Part shown: positions 1 through 8,278 of the stretch, in pieces
Layout: each line of letters begins with the position of its first letter
Position numbering within the stretch: position 1 is the first letter of the stretch
From: an uncultured Pelagibacteraceae bacterium
GTDB lineage: Bacteria > Pseudomonadota > Alphaproteobacteria > Pelagibacterales > Pelagibacteraceae
NCBI GenBank assembly: GCA_902571135.1
Contig: CACGAU010000005.1
Location: 39,743-103,742, forward strand
Direction of reading: 5' to 3'
DNA: 64,000 nucleotides
Position numbers and translations under genes: made by a program
Notes under the pieces: model-generated
What the model was told of the DNA's origin: nothing
The model's database searches: none
What the model saw: only the letters and a program-made list of their open reading frames with translations

Positions 1-293
1 CCCCACCTACTCCAATCATTTTTATCACCTACATCAGAATAACTTAAATTAAATTCAATTCCTTTTTCTGCAACTCCCATATGATCTTCAACTTTATCGA
101 AAAATTTTATTAGACCAGGTCTATTAGGAACATTTCTTATATTGAAAACCATTTTATTTTTAGATTGGGCTCTTAAAACATAATTTGCAAAATCTTTCTT
201 CTCCTGCTTTTTCATATTTGTGTGCCATTTACCAGCGTACGAATATGATGGAATTAATAAGAGAGATAGAAGAATAATTAAAAGTTTTTTCAT
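1..293 (-). CDS. Exported protein, N-terminal part only (cut by window edge)
   Basis: The frame is open from an ATG at 291-293 to the left edge, giving 97 residues. It begins with a clear Sec signal peptide (MKKLLIILLSLLL core, probable cleavage after SYSYA). The mature part seen is charged and contains an FNIRNVPNRPG stretch and a YSDVGDKNDWSRWG stretch. The start overlaps the stop of the upstream lyase-like gene as ATGA, so it is the last visible gene of the secreted-protein operon. I do not recognise the family from this fragment. Its place after two lyase-like genes suggests another secreted, possibly carbohydrate-related protein, but that is inference only. Confidence 0.7.
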   Translation of the reverse strand, partial: MKKLLIILLSLLLIPSYSYAGKWHTNMKKQEKKDFANYVLRAQSKNKMVFNIRNVPNRPGLIKFFDKVEDHMGVAEKGIEFNLSYSDVGDKNDWSRW

Positions 294-1225
294 TTAAATA
301 CTCCAACTTTTTCTTTAGTTTTGCCTCTTCTAACTTCATCAAAGTAAACAACTCTTGTTGGAATTTTTACTGGTTTATAAAAAGATTTACATTTATTATA
401 TAACTGTACAGAAATATAATGTTTTATTTTTTTTGATTTTAAAGTGTAAAAAGCTGTGTATTCATCATCGGTATTGCCTTTTTTCTCAAAACATTTTTCC
501 ATAACATCTAAATTTTTATAATTTTTATATCTAGTTACACCAGTGCTATAAATTCCAAATTTTTCATAAACATATTTCTTTGTTTTGGTTGGGCCTTTGT
601 AGTCATATTTAAGTTTATCGTTTACCCAAACTTTAAAAAAACCATCATCTTTTTTTGACCACTTAGCATTTATTAAAATATCATGCCATTTACCGCTCAT
701 ATCATCATTACGAATTAATCTTCTTTCATCATAATCTAAATCTCCAATAGTTCTTACAACTGAATAACCGCTCCTAAGTTCTTTAAACATAAAAACTGGC
801 TCACCTTTCTTTTGATGAAATTGTCCATAATTATTACTTAATGGATAAAGATTTTGATGATCTGTTGGAAAATATATAGACCAAGAAAACCAATATTCTC
901 CTTTGCTCATTAAGTCTTTTTTTCCTGCAACAGATAATTCATGTCTTTCTCTATCTCCTTTGCAATCACTCCACCCATCTGGGTCTTTTCCACAATCGCC
1001 GTCTCTAACTTCAAATCTTATGGATTGTTCCCCTGCTCTTACTGGATGACCATCTTTTTTATCTACGACTTGCATGCCATAGTCTTTGTAATATTTGCCT
1101 GTTAAACTTTTATGTACTTTTTTAAACCCTGAAGATGTGTCTTTAGGAAGTTTAACTAGTATTTTGGCTAATCCAACGTTACACAACAATAAACCCAGAA
1201 CTACTATCCCTAAAAGTTTTTTCAT
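290..1225 (-). CDS. Secreted polysaccharide-lyase-like protein (heparinase I-type jelly roll)
   Basis: A 311-residue protein with a Sec signal peptide (residues 1-20, ending CNVGLA). The mature part carries the landmarks of the bacterial 'polysaccharide lyase' family with a concanavalin/jelly-roll fold (PF14099 type): an FEVRDGDCG segment near 71-79, RERHEL at 92-97, YWFSWSIYFP at 111-120, GQFHQ at 134-138, and a GKWHDILINAKWS segment (178-190) followed by VWVNDKLKYDYKGP and KFGIYSTG. Members cleave uronic-acid polysaccharides by beta-elimination. The substrate cannot be read from sequence, and a non-catalytic binding role is possible. It lies 8 bp after the neighbouring lyase-like gene and overlaps the next gene by ATGA. 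Family assignment is fairly sure; activity is inferred. Confidence 0.75.
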   Translation of the reverse strand: MKKLLGIVVLGLLLCNVGLAKILVKLPKDTSSGFKKVHKSLTGKYYKDYGMQVVDKKDGHPVRAGEQSIRFEVRDGDCGKDPDGWSDCKGDRERHELSVAGKKDLMSKGEYWFSWSIYFPTDHQNLYPLSNNYGQFHQKKGEPVFMFKELRSGYSVVRTIGDLDYDERRLIRNDDMSGKWHDILINAKWSKKDDGFFKVWVNDKLKYDYKGPTKTKKYVYEKFGIYSTGVTRYKNYKNLDVMEKCFEKKGNTDDEYTAFYTLKSKKIKHYISVQLYNKCKSFYKPVKIPTRVVYFDEVRRGKTKEKVGVFK

Positions 1226-1233
1226 AATTTAAT

Positions 1234-2163
1234 TTATTTAGTTGTTCCAATCAATGAAACCTCACAATCATCATATCCTGCTGTGAAACATTGTTTTAAT
1301 GCTTGTGTTCTAGCTCTCCCTTTATCTTTATCTTCAAATCTAAACTGAACTGAAGGATCGGATTTTCTTGATACAATTACAAAAAATTTAGTTGCACCTT
1401 TTGAACTATCAACTTTTTCAAATGAGGATTTTTTTTTGGTTTTTACTATTAAATTTTTATAAGCATAAGTTGTAGAACCCGTTTCTCCAATTCTGTAAAT
1501 TCCAATTTTAATATATGGTTTAGTTGGTCCGTAAGGTCCATCCGTTTTCTTCGTTAAAAGTGGGACGTCGTAATGATGGAGAATAAATTTATCATCAAGA
1601 TAATATTTAACAGACAAAAATTTTGCTTTTTTTCGATATTCTATTTCAGCTTTAAATCGATAAGTTTTACCAGTTTCTAAAGTAATAAATTCTAGCATTT
1701 TACAATTTTCGGAAGAGCATGCTCCTTTAGGAAACTTTTGAATTATTTTCCAACCACCATCTACACCTATCCAGGACGGAGGAGCTCCACTATTTCTTCC
1801 ATCATGTATTTGAAAAATAGTTGATCTAGCTGATGGAGCACCATCAATTGTAATATCAGTTTCGAAAATAGTATGTCCTATTGGAAGTTTATGAGTTATT
1901 TCTTGTCTACCAGAATAAGGATAACCACCTGCTGGTTTCTTGTCTGTGGGACAGCTACCTATATCTCCTTTATCAAGCTTAAAAACCACATCTGATAATT
2001 TGAATTCGTTTTTTGAATATTTTTTACTTTTTCCATTTACAATGAGAGACTCATCATTAACTACGCCACAAGAAATTCTCCACTTATTTTTATTTTTCCA
2101 TTCTTTGGCTTGAACAGAAAAAAATATGAAAAAAGATAAAATTACTAATAGTACTTTTTTCAT
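1234..2163 (-). CDS. Secreted lyase-like jelly-roll protein with extra C-terminal domain
   Basis: A 309-residue protein with a Sec signal peptide (about 1-19, FFSVQA). The middle resembles the heparin-lyase-type jelly roll: YSGRQEITHKLP near 83-94, RSTIFQIHDGRNSGAPP at 113-129, a VKYYLDDKFI strand, and KIGIYRIGETGSTTYAYKNL at 219-238. It is a distant relative of the next gene downstream. After about residue 250 there is an extra tail (FFVIVSRKSD, then ARTQALKQCFTAGYDDCEV) whose paired cysteines and small-residue pattern resemble small secreted DUF4189-like domains; that match is tentative. The stop sits directly against the start of the serine hydrolase gene before it, so the genes are probably co-transcribed. 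Enzymatic activity is not shown. Confidence 0.65.
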   Translation of the reverse strand: MKKVLLVILSFFIFFSVQAKEWKNKNKWRISCGVVNDESLIVNGKSKKYSKNEFKLSDVVFKLDKGDIGSCPTDKKPAGGYPYSGRQEITHKLPIGHTIFETDITIDGAPSARSTIFQIHDGRNSGAPPSWIGVDGGWKIIQKFPKGACSSENCKMLEFITLETGKTYRFKAEIEYRKKAKFLSVKYYLDDKFILHHYDVPLLTKKTDGPYGPTKPYIKIGIYRIGETGSTTYAYKNLIVKTKKKSSFEKVDSSKGATKFFVIVSRKSDPSVQFRFEDKDKGRARTQALKQCFTAGYDDCEVSLIGTTK

Positions 2164-3300
2164 TTAACCTTTAATTACTTTGTAAACAATTTTTTTCCAA
2201 TTATAATTTCTATATAATGAACTAATAACTATTATTCTTTTATTGTCTAAATCAATCAATATATTTTGTCCTGCAAATCCGCTTAATCCTAAAATTTTTC
2301 TTTCTTTTTTTATTCCAAAAAGATCAAAATGGATTTGACCACCATATGATTTTGTATAAAGACCTACATCGGTTGAATGTTTTACGTTGTCTTTCTTTTT
2401 AATTCTATTTTTATAAATTGTTTTTAAATACTTGCCTGCACAAGTATCGTTATGCCAATCTTCCATCATTGTTTTTGCAATTCTTAAGTAATCATATCTA
2501 TCCGCATAAAAGGAATATCTTGCAGAAACAAAATCTCCATATCTTCTAGATTTTTGAAATTGAACATTATTTTTAACTTTAACGTGCTCATTAAATACAT
2601 TGTGTAATAATTTATCCCAATTATCACCTGCTTTATGTTTTACGTAATTCATGATTACATTGGTAGTTAAAGCGCTATAATTATAAATCAGTTTACTTTT
2701 TTCTGTGCCTCTTAAATATTTATCCTTTACTTTTACTAGACCAATAACATTCACGTTCTCTTCTGGCTTCTCACCTTTGATCCTATTGTCCGAACCAATA
2801 TTTCTTCTTTCTCCAACCCATTTTTGATCTCCACCTTTCATATTCAGAAGATCAAGCAGTACCGCATCCTCGTAAAGAGTATCTTTAATTAAAGGCCAAT
2901 CATTTAATTTTACATTAACACTGTCAATATAGCCTTCACAAATTGCGTGACCTGTTACATAAGACACTAAACTTTTGCCCATTGAATGTGAGGGTAACAA
3001 ACCATCAATTATGTATTCTCCGCTACTAATTTTTTTAGGAATATCAGCAACATCAATAACAATTTTATCATTCTCAAATAATAGATAGCTAATAATTCCT
3101 GTATCTTTATTTTTTTTAAATTCTTTTAAAACGTCTTTATCTTCTTTTAAATTTGATTGAAATTTGTAATGATCTTTTGAACCTTCTATAACCCATCCTC
3201 GATAATCTATTAGAGGGTAATCCCAAGTATTTTTATTTTTATTTGCGTAAGTAGAAGTTGAAAATATTAGTAAAAAAATAACAAGTACAAGTTTTTTCAT
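2164..3300 (-). CDS. Exported serine hydrolase, beta-lactamase/6-aminohexanoate hydrolase family
   Basis: A 378-residue protein with a signal peptide (1-19, STSTYA). It has the SxxK catalytic tetrad of the class C beta-lactamase-like family (PF00144) as SMGK at 106-109, in the usual HSMGKSLVSY setting. A YNYSAL motif at 206-211 would supply the catalytic Tyr in the NylB-like form, where the Asn of the classic YxN is not conserved. A C-terminal GFAGQNILIDLDNKRIIV segment matches the last strands of the fold. These enzymes hydrolyse amide or ester bonds. In this operon it may remove a peptide or acyl substituent from the same substrate as the lyases, but nothing in the sequence fixes the substrate. 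It is not a convincing resistance enzyme. Confidence 0.7.
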   Translation of the reverse strand: MKKLVLVIFLLIFSTSTYANKNKNTWDYPLIDYRGWVIEGSKDHYKFQSNLKEDKDVLKEFKKNKDTGIISYLLFENDKIVIDVADIPKKISSGEYIIDGLLPSHSMGKSLVSYVTGHAICEGYIDSVNVKLNDWPLIKDTLYEDAVLLDLLNMKGGDQKWVGERRNIGSDNRIKGEKPEENVNVIGLVKVKDKYLRGTEKSKLIYNYSALTTNVIMNYVKHKAGDNWDKLLHNVFNEHVKVKNNVQFQKSRRYGDFVSARYSFYADRYDYLRIAKTMMEDWHNDTCAGKYLKTIYKNRIKKKDNVKHSTDVGLYTKSYGGQIHFDLFGIKKERKILGLSGFAGQNILIDLDNKRIIVISSLYRNYNWKKIVYKVIKG

Positions 3301-3303
3301 AAA

Positions 3304-4464
3304 TTAAGCTTTAAAAAGCTTGTCAGATAAATTTTGTAATTGATCTCCAAAGAAAACTTCTTTTTGAATTCTATTAAAATCTAAATCAAAAACTGTAGAC
3401 ATAGCAGAAGCATAAACAGATCGTGCATCAATTGTAGCATTTAAATCTCTACCATCAAAAAGCTCTTTTCGTTTTAGTCCTGGCCAATCAGTATGAACTT
3501 GGCTTTTCTTCACTAAACCTCCAGCTAAGAATACCGCAGTTCCGTAACCATGCTCTGTACCGTTTCCACCATTTTTTTTAATTGTTCTTCCAAATTCTGT
3601 AACAGTTAAAATAATTGAATTTGCATAAGCTGTTCTAGATATTTTTAAATTTTGAATAATCGTATCCATTTCAACTAAACATCTAGTATGAGTACCATTA
3701 ATTCCGCCTTGTGCTGCGTGAGTATCAAAACCATTTACTTCAAATACTGCAACTCTTGGGCCATTTGGATTTGACAAAAGTTGTCCTGCTTTCATTGCAA
3801 GATTTTTATTATTTCTTTTATCGTAACTTGAACCAACACCCATCTGTTCATTTTTACGCTTTTTAATAAAATTCATCATGTCTAATAATTCTTCTTCTGA
3901 ACTGTCGGCATAAACTGATTTTAAGAGATCAAGCGTTTCTTCTCTTGGAAGTCTTCCATCCGCTGGATAATAATTGTCATTTTTAGGAACACCTCTTAAC
4001 AATAATGGCATCGGCAAAGATAAAGCTAAACCTTCTGCCTTAAGATTTGCAAGCTTCATTCCTCGACCAAGCCAACCAGTTTTTTCTTGATAAGGAACTC
4101 TTCCCCCTGACTCCATTAAATTTTGACCTTCAAAATGTGATCGAGCTGTATAAGGAATACTTGTTGCATGAACAATTGCACCAGTATTGTCGTGCCAACA
4201 TTCGCTAAATCCCTTTAACTTAGGATGCAAAGCAAAGTCAGAGTCTAGTCTCATTGGATTTTCAATTAAAATACCTTTTCTAATTTTTTCGAAATTTTTA
4301 TCTCCAATAACAGGAACAGCACAAAGACCATCCATTCCTCCTCTAAGCATAATAACAATTAAGTTTTTCTTTTTGGAAGTTGAGGCTAAAACTGGGAAAT
4401 TAAATCCAGCTAAAAACAAAGAAGTTGCAGTTCCTTTTAAAAAATCTCTTCTTGATATCTTCAT
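3304..4464 (-). CDS. DUF1501 family protein, Tat-exported
   Basis: A 386-residue protein starting with a textbook twin-arginine signal (SRRDFLKGTATSLFLAG, residues 4-20), so it is probably exported folded. The DUF1501 landmarks are RGGMDGL at 41-47, an FDTHAAQGG segment, and VTEFGRTIKKNGG followed by EHGYGTAVFLAGG. The family is related to the alkaline-phosphatase/sulfatase fold, and many members are encoded beside DUF1800 proteins, as here. The biochemical role is not established. Its start overlaps the DUF1800 stop by ATGA (4461-4464), so translation is probably coupled. Tat export hints at a bound metal or cofactor, which is inference. Confidence 0.85.
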   Translation of the reverse strand: MKISRRDFLKGTATSLFLAGFNFPVLASTSKKKNLIVIMLRGGMDGLCAVPVIGDKNFEKIRKGILIENPMRLDSDFALHPKLKGFSECWHDNTGAIVHATSIPYTARSHFEGQNLMESGGRVPYQEKTGWLGRGMKLANLKAEGLALSLPMPLLLRGVPKNDNYYPADGRLPREETLDLLKSVYADSSEEELLDMMNFIKKRKNEQMGVGSSYDKRNNKNLAMKAGQLLSNPNGPRVAVFEVNGFDTHAAQGGINGTHTRCLVEMDTIIQNLKISRTAYANSIILTVTEFGRTIKKNGGNGTEHGYGTAVFLAGGLVKKSQVHTDWPGLKRKELFDGRDLNATIDARSVYASAMSTVFDLDFNRIQKEVFFGDQLQNLSDKLFKA

Positions 4465-5906
4465 GCTTTTAAAACCTCCGGTAAGTTAAATAATAATATA
4501 TGTTTTTCCTCGTTAGTCTTTGCTTTCGATACAATTTTTAGAATTTTATCTGGATTATCAAAATTATTACGAATTATTTTTTCATGAATATTTTCATCTA
4601 ATTGGTCAGTCACATTGTATTTATGAAAAGCAGTTTTAGCGAACATTATTCTTCTTATAATTAATTCCGTTGATAGCCAGTCTTTTTCAAGATCTGAAAA
4701 TCCATTAGGTTGTTTTTGTCTATAAGGATGACAACCTAAGTCTTCTAAGAACCATGCTTGATTACTTATTTCTCCAAAAGGTTTAATACCCAATGGATGA
4801 CTATCAATTAATTTTTCTTTAACTGGATATGAGTAAGTTGATCCTGACATATTTATTGTTGTAAGCCACCAGTTTTCAGGATTTTGAAATTTTCTATATT
4901 TATCAGTGTATTCAAATGCAACTTTGATTGCAGCCTTATGAACTTCTGGCAAAAACCCGTCTGATTGTTCCCACGCTTTTATGACTGGCGCGATCATTTG
5001 AGGTGTCGGTTCATCAGTAATTAAATATCTACAAAGCTTTGTTGCAATAAACTCTCTACAAGATGGATGGTTAACTAAATCTTTTATTGCAAGATTTATT
5101 CCTTTCTTTCCACTTTTGTAAACTTTTCCTAATACTTGCTTCTTGCCTGGCTCATGTCTTTCTCTATCAAATTTTACATCATGACCATGATCCTTCCCCT
5201 TTGTCCACTTAGGTCTCCAACCAGTCATAACTTTTGCAAGTTCAATTACATCCTCTTGTGTATAACCCCCATCTGGAGAAATGGTATGAAGCTCCATTAG
5301 TTCTCTTGCATGATTTTCATTAATTGTAGCTGGTTCTTTTTCTCTTTTTCTCCATTCCGATCTGCCGCTTTCAGATTTAGGACCTACATTATCTTTATTA
5401 TCTAAGTGCATAATCATTGGCCAAGCTAGAGTTGCTTCTGTTGCCATCGTCTCAAAATTTTTATCCATATTAGCTCTTAAAAATTCTCTCTGATAAGCTC
5501 CAGTAGAATACGAACCTAATGTTTGTGTGTCACTTATCGTAAAATGATTTCCCCAAAAATACCATAGCTTAGCTAAAACTGGATGATCGCCCCTTAAACC
5601 TTCAGCATGTCTAATACATAGTTCATTAGCTGGCCAAAGCTGTTTTCCAGTATCAGCCTCTAATTTACGTTCAGCTCTTCTGAAACCTTCTGGATCATTT
5701 TTATATTTTTTTCTTAATGTAGTATTTTCTTCAACCCTTTGGGTGATCCAATACTTTCTCATTTCTTTTTCAGAATAGATATGTTTTCCTTTCCAGTTAA
5801 ATTCTGGAATTGACTCAACTTGTTTTTGAGCCCAAACTAACGGATCAGAGGGTGCTTTTTCATCTGGTTTTAAGCCAAAGGCAACTTTTCTAAAAAAATT
5901 CTTCAT
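4461..5906 (-). CDS. DUF1800 family protein
   Basis: A 481-residue protein with the DUF1800 core. An ELCIRHAEGLRG region is followed by LAKLWYFWGNHFTIS (about 111-125), and the diagnostic NENHARELMELHTI lies at 196-209 with DGGYTQEDVIELAKVMTGW at 212-230. Unlike many DUF1800 proteins it has no obvious N-terminal signal peptide (MKNFFRKVAFGLKP is basic but not hydrophobic). It may ride out with its Tat-exported DUF1501 partner, which is inference. It is the first gene of the apparent secreted-protein operon, with a plausible promoter just upstream. Function is unknown for the family. Confidence 0.85.
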   Translation of the reverse strand: MKNFFRKVAFGLKPDEKAPSDPLVWAQKQVESIPEFNWKGKHIYSEKEMRKYWITQRVEENTTLRKKYKNDPEGFRRAERKLEADTGKQLWPANELCIRHAEGLRGDHPVLAKLWYFWGNHFTISDTQTLGSYSTGAYQREFLRANMDKNFETMATEATLAWPMIMHLDNKDNVGPKSESGRSEWRKREKEPATINENHARELMELHTISPDGGYTQEDVIELAKVMTGWRPKWTKGKDHGHDVKFDRERHEPGKKQVLGKVYKSGKKGINLAIKDLVNHPSCREFIATKLCRYLITDEPTPQMIAPVIKAWEQSDGFLPEVHKAAIKVAFEYTDKYRKFQNPENWWLTTINMSGSTYSYPVKEKLIDSHPLGIKPFGEISNQAWFLEDLGCHPYRQKQPNGFSDLEKDWLSTELIIRRIMFAKTAFHKYNVTDQLDENIHEKIIRNNFDNPDKILKIVSKAKTNEEKHILLFNLPEVLKA

Positions 5907-5967
5907 ATTTTTATTTGTTGTCCCTTGTTTTACAAGTCAGCACAACCAGACTTGCTCCATAAATGTT

Positions 5968-5996
5968 ATGTTATAAAAATCAAGTTTTGAAGTCAA
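5968..5996 (-). promoter_or_regulatory. Candidate sigma70 promoter of the DUF1800/DUF1501/lyase operon
   Basis: On the minus strand TTGACT (5996-5991) is followed after 17 bp by TAACAT (5973-5968). A 5' leader of about 55-60 nt would precede the DUF1800 ATG at 5906. The -35 matches consensus well and the -10 is weaker. Predicted by eye. Confidence 0.4.
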
Positions 5997-6008
5997 TTAT
6001 AAATAAAT

Positions 6009-6878
6009 TTATTTTATTTTATCAATCTCATGAATGTTTGTTAAAGAATTTTTAAACTCATCAATATTTTCTCTTAAAGCTAAACTAGAAATTGAATAAA
6101 TCATTATTAATAACAAAACTAAAGGTAACGATGTAATTACTGAAGCGTAGCTTTTGATCAGTAATATATAGAAAATAATAAACAAAGCTGATCGAATAAG
6201 AACTGTTTTTCTAAATACACTAATTATTGAAAGTGAATGTTTTAACAAACTAAAGAAACTCATCTGAGACGGGCCAAAATATCTCTTACCTCTTGTAGAA
6301 GGAATTGAAATTAATTCTTTTTCTATTTTTTTTAGAGAACCAGAAAAACTATTCCACGTAGCTTTTTCATCTAGTAGTTTCTTTACAGTTGATTTTGATA
6401 GACATGTGAAGTTACCAAATTTAATCGATTGTCCAGTGAATGCTAAAGTTAGAAACTTATGAAATCGATAACATAATTGAAAAAATAATCCTTCAGATCT
6501 CTTAACTCTTTCACCAATAATAGATTTTTCACTAGATTGTTCTGAAAGTTGAATGAAATTTTTAATTTCTTCAGGTCTGTCTTCTCCGTCTCCATCCATA
6601 GGAATGACAAAATCGAACTCTTTTTTCTCAAAGATATATTTCAAGCCAGATGCGATGCATCTTGCATGGCCTCTATTTTCTTTCATATTTATTATCTCTA
6701 TAGAGCTAATGTTTTCTATATTTGGATAGGTATCAATTATCTGTTGTGATGATGCATCATTTATAACAACTATTGATATCTCATGATTTAAATCTTTTAT
6801 TTCATGGTTAATATTTTCAATAAGTAATTTTAAAGACTCTCTATCGTTATAAATTGGAATTAAAACTACATATTTCAT
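6009..6878 (-). CDS. GT2 glycosyltransferase, polyprenyl-phosphate sugar synthase type
   Basis: A 289-residue family 2 glycosyltransferase. The GT-A fold is shown by LIPIYND at 6-12, NMKENRGHARCIASGL near 64-79 and the metal-binding DGDGED at 95-100. The C-terminus carries hydrophobic segments (about 225-265) that would anchor it in the membrane. This layout matches enzymes of the dolichyl/undecaprenyl-phosphate sugar synthase group (DPM1, GtrB, ArnC), which load a sugar onto a lipid carrier. Its start directly follows the stop of the ArnT/PMT-like gene, which would use such a lipid-linked donor. The sugar and final acceptor are unknown. Confidence 0.8.
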   Translation of the reverse strand: MKYVVLIPIYNDRESLKLLIENINHEIKDLNHEISIVVINDASSQQIIDTYPNIENISSIEIINMKENRGHARCIASGLKYIFEKKEFDFVIPMDGDGEDRPEEIKNFIQLSEQSSEKSIIGERVKRSEGLFFQLCYRFHKFLTLAFTGQSIKFGNFTCLSKSTVKKLLDEKATWNSFSGSLKKIEKELISIPSTRGKRYFGPSQMSFFSLLKHSLSIISVFRKTVLIRSALFIIFYILLIKSYASVITSLPLVLLLIMIYSISSLALRENIDEFKNSLTNIHEIDKIK

Positions 6879-7964
6879 CTATCTTGATCCTACACAAATA
6901 TTATCAAGACACATATAATCTTTCAATTGATCAAGTTTTTCTCTTTCAACAGAGCCTTCCCAAACTGGTCTTGATTTTAAATGGTATGAAAGATTTCCAG
7001 CATTCCATTCATCTCCCAAAACTACATTTATTTTTGAGTCAAATTGCTGATCCCAAGCATATTGTGTTTTTACAGCAATTTCTTTACCCATATAATCAGT
7101 TCTTTTATCTTCATTCGAGATTGAAACATAAGCGTAAAGTCCTGGTGATAAAAAGAAAAAGAATATAAATCCAATCATGAATGGTTTTAATTTTTTAAGA
7201 TTAATTTGAGCTTGTAACAAATAAACAAATAGTGAACCAAAAAATAAATAAAATGGTGTCATCCACATTGTTCTTATTTTTGATCCAGTGATTAATGAAG
7301 TTAAAAGCATTAAAACAATTGGCAAAATATTAATAGCTATTAAAAAAAGTAAATTTTTATCTTTAAAATTAATTTTTAAGTTTATTTTTTTTACTAGTAA
7401 CCAAATTAAAATAAAAAATGGAATTAGTATTCCTATTTGTTTTGCCAAAAAGGTTAATGGATATTTAATATGATCTATAAAGCTAGATTGTTCTAAGCCA
7501 GTTCTAGCCAATCCATATGTAATTGTAATAAAATCATTATTATATAGCCATATAAAATGTGGAACCAAAACTACTAAGAAAACTTCGATAGTGATGAGAT
7601 ATTTAAAATCAAACTTTCTCTCCTTTTTGAAAAAAATTAAATAAATAAACAAAAGATCGATGGATGCTAACAAATAAATAAATAAATATTTTGACAAGAA
7701 TCCAAAAGCAGCAAACAAACCTACTAAAAAACAATCTAAAAACTTTATTTCTTTACCACTATATATTTTCCAGAAATAATAAACTGTTAAAGACCAAAAA
7801 GGTAATTGACAAACATTTACATTAAATTCTGGTGTAGTGAAATTGTAAAAATAAATTGCCTCGATTAATAATACCGAAATTAAACCTAATAATTTATTGT
7901 TAAATATTTCATTTGAAAATTTAAAAACATAATAAAAAGATATAATTACAAAAATTTGACTCAA
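6879..7964 (-). CDS. ArnT/PMT-type membrane glycosyltransferase, main body (frameshifted)
   Basis: A 361-residue, strongly hydrophobic protein with many predicted membrane helices, resembling the GT-C superfamily of ArnT, PMT and GT83 enzymes, which move a sugar from a polyprenyl-phosphate donor to an acceptor on the periplasmic side. It lacks the catalytic N-terminus of that family; the missing part lies in the overlapping frame at 7961-8200. The ATG at 7964 is therefore probably not the native start. Reading the T7 run on the coding strand (8015-8021) as T8 joins both parts into one protein of about 440 residues. It is paired with the GT2 gene directly downstream. It may be a recent pseudogene, a sequencing error or a slippage-decoded gene. 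Confidence 0.75.
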   Translation of the reverse strand: MSQIFVIISFYYVFKFSNEIFNNKLLGLISVLLIEAIYFYNFTTPEFNVNVCQLPFWSLTVYYFWKIYSGKEIKFLDCFLVGLFAAFGFLSKYLFIYLLASIDLLFIYLIFFKKERKFDFKYLITIEVFLVVLVPHFIWLYNNDFITITYGLARTGLEQSSFIDHIKYPLTFLAKQIGILIPFFILIWLLVKKINLKINFKDKNLLFLIAINILPIVLMLLTSLITGSKIRTMWMTPFYLFFGSLFVYLLQAQINLKKLKPFMIGFIFFFFLSPGLYAYVSISNEDKRTDYMGKEIAVKTQYAWDQQFDSKINVVLGDEWNAGNLSYHLKSRPVWEGSVEREKLDQLKDYMCLDNICVGSR

Positions 7965-8200
7965 AAGATAATAAACCCAATCTTGTGATCCAAAAATTTG
8001 ATAAAAAACTTCTGAAAAAAAGCACTCATGGGTGGATGTTTATTAAATCCCCAATCTAAATTACTTCCCCAAGCCAAAGCTTCGATTGTATCCAGTGGTA
8101 AATTATGATTTGTAAGTGATGGAATCAGTGTCCAAAAAATTAGATGAGCTGTAACAAAAATATAAAAAACATTATTAATATTTTTGTTATTAATGGTCAT
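7961..8200 (-). pseudogene. N-terminal fragment of the ArnT/PMT-type glycosyltransferase
   Basis: A 79-residue open frame beginning MTINNKNINNVFYIF with a first membrane helix. It then has LDTIEALAWG and FNKHPPMSAFF, matching the conserved first periplasmic loop of ArnT/PMT proteins, where an acidic residue and a later HPP motif are typical. After MSAFF the frame continues nonsensically and ends at 7961. Shifting by one base at the A7 run (8015-8021) gives an uninterrupted continuation (SEVFYQIFGSQDWVYYLLSQ) that runs into the main body. The two ORFs are thus one gene, and this piece alone would not be functional. Confidence 0.8.
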
Positions 8201-8229
8201 TTATAAATATTTATATTAATTAAGCTTGC

Positions 8230-8257
8230 TTGACACCCCTAATTTGCTGAATATACT
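8230..8257 (+). promoter_or_regulatory. Sigma70 promoter of dksA
   Basis: TTGACA at 8230-8235 and TATACT at 8252-8257 are separated by 16 bp. This is close to consensus and unusually strong for this AT-rich background. Transcription would start near 8264, about 15 nt before the dksA ATG, leaving almost no leader. Confidence 0.65.
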
Positions 8258-8278
8258 GCGATCGATTAAAATTAAGCT

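Noticed and set aside
2164..3300. Beta-lactamase resistance gene
   Set aside because: The motifs are of the NylB-like hydrolase branch, and the context is a secreted polysaccharide-related operon, not resistance.
4187..4489. Plus-strand open frame of 100 codons
   Set aside because: It is antisense to the DUF1501 gene, whose motifs are unmistakable; no ribosome site or family match.
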